NCBI GenBank assembly: GCA_963588535.1
Contig: CAVAII010000102.1
Coordinates: forward strand, 1 to 8,052
Direction: 5' to 3'
Length of the DNA stretch: 8,052 nucleotides
From: Scybalousia_A sp963588535
Lineage (GTDB): Bacteria > Bacteroidota > Bacteroidia > Bacteroidales > P3
Part shown: piece after piece, positions 7,899 through 8,052 of the stretch
How positions within the stretch are numbered: position 1 is the stretch's first letter
Layout of the letters: each line of letters begins with the position of its first letter
Position numbers and translations under genes: made by a program
Notes under the pieces: model-generated
The model's database searches: none
Seen by the model: the letters and a program-made list of their open reading frames with translations, nothing else
Told to the model about the DNA's origin: nothing

Positions 7899-7947
7899 AA
7901 ACGAACAAAGTTTATATTTACTATAGGAAAACTTCGTTTGTTCGTTT
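7899..7947. terminator. Long hairpin downstream of rnhA, likely terminator
   Basis: AAACGAACAAA at 7899-7909 pairs perfectly with TTTGTTCGTTT at 7937-7947, an 11-bp stem. GTTT at 7910-7913 can extend the pairing with AAAC at 7929-7932 after a four-base bulge. Read on the minus strand, the second arm runs straight into seven T's, the form of a rho-independent terminator for a gene coming from the right. Read on the plus strand, after rnhA, only TTT lies at the end of the stem, so termination in that direction would be weaker. The region between the rnhA stop and the stem (7834-7898) shows nothing else I can support. Confidence 0.55.
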
Positions 7948-8052
7948 GAATAATATCAGTAATTATTTGAATAATATCAGTAATTAATAAAATATCTTCA
8001 GTAATTAATAAAATATCTTCAGTAATCGTTAAAATATTATCAGTAATTATTT
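7945..8052. repeat. 21-bp tandem repeat array, at least five units, continuing past the window
   Basis: Units lie at 7945-7965, 7966-7986, 7987-8007, 8008-8028 and 8029-8049, with three further bases (TTT) that match the start of a sixth. Units 1 and 2 are identical. Units 3 and 4 differ from each other only in the last two bases (TA against CG). Unit 5 is a mosaic. All five share TCAGTAAT in the second half, while the first half varies between TTTGAATAATA-like and ATAAAATATCT-like forms. The first unit begins on the last three bases of the hairpin stem. It is a minisatellite in noncoding DNA as far as the window shows. Confidence 0.9.

Noticed and set aside
7945..8052. CRISPR array
   Set aside because: The 21-bp units are contiguous with no unique spacers, and variation lies inside the units, so it is a simple tandem repeat.

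Overview
The window is a strongly AT-rich stretch of a Bacteroidota chromosome. Four things point to that phylum: a PorW/SprE-type lipoprotein of the type IX secretion system (T9SS), a very large secreted protein ending in a type B (gliding-motility-associated, CHU_C) T9SS sorting domain, a promoter of the TTG-N19-TAnnTTTG class used by Bacteroidota, and start codons without an obvious Shine-Dalgarno sequence. Nothing in the sequence lets me name a genus.

Layout. Bases 1-2083 (minus strand) hold the N-terminal 694 codons of porW/sprE; its 3' end lies beyond base 1. Thirty-three bases upstream, on the same strand, is queE (2117-2764), the radical SAM enzyme of 7-deazaguanine synthesis, so the two look like a queE-porW transcription unit. 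A 112-bp divergent intergenic region (2765-2876) carries a good promoter facing right, a weaker one facing left, and two TTTCGAATA direct repeats. From 2877 to 7106 (plus) runs one 1409-residue modular surface or secreted protein: signal peptide, DUF7948-like N-terminal domain, seven SBBP-type repeats (probably a seven-bladed beta-propeller), PKD domain, Ig-like region, three SprB-like repeats, another Ig-like region and the type B sorting domain. After an 82-bp gap comes rnhA (7189-7833, plus), a ribonuclease H with an N-terminal viroplasmin/hybrid-binding domain. The last 219 bases have no supported gene. They hold a long hairpin and a 21-bp tandem array that runs off the right edge.

How the genes relate. 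PorW is part of the T9SS machinery and the 1409-residue protein has the signals of a T9SS substrate, so they form a machine/cargo pair on opposite strands. The sequence does not show that this PorW specifically serves this cargo. QueE and RNase H are housekeeping enzymes (tRNA modification and RNA-DNA hybrid removal) with no evident link to secretion. No PorP/SprF-family gene, the usual neighbour of type B substrates, is present in the window.

The less ordinary content is small-scale. There are three separate short tandem or direct duplications within about 1 kb around rnhA: an 18-bp repeat that starts inside the last codons of the giant gene and re-copies its stop codon, a 19-bp repeat inside the RNase H linker that is read in two different frames, and the 21-bp array downstream. 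I found no RNA gene, CRISPR array, insertion sequence or convincing new system.
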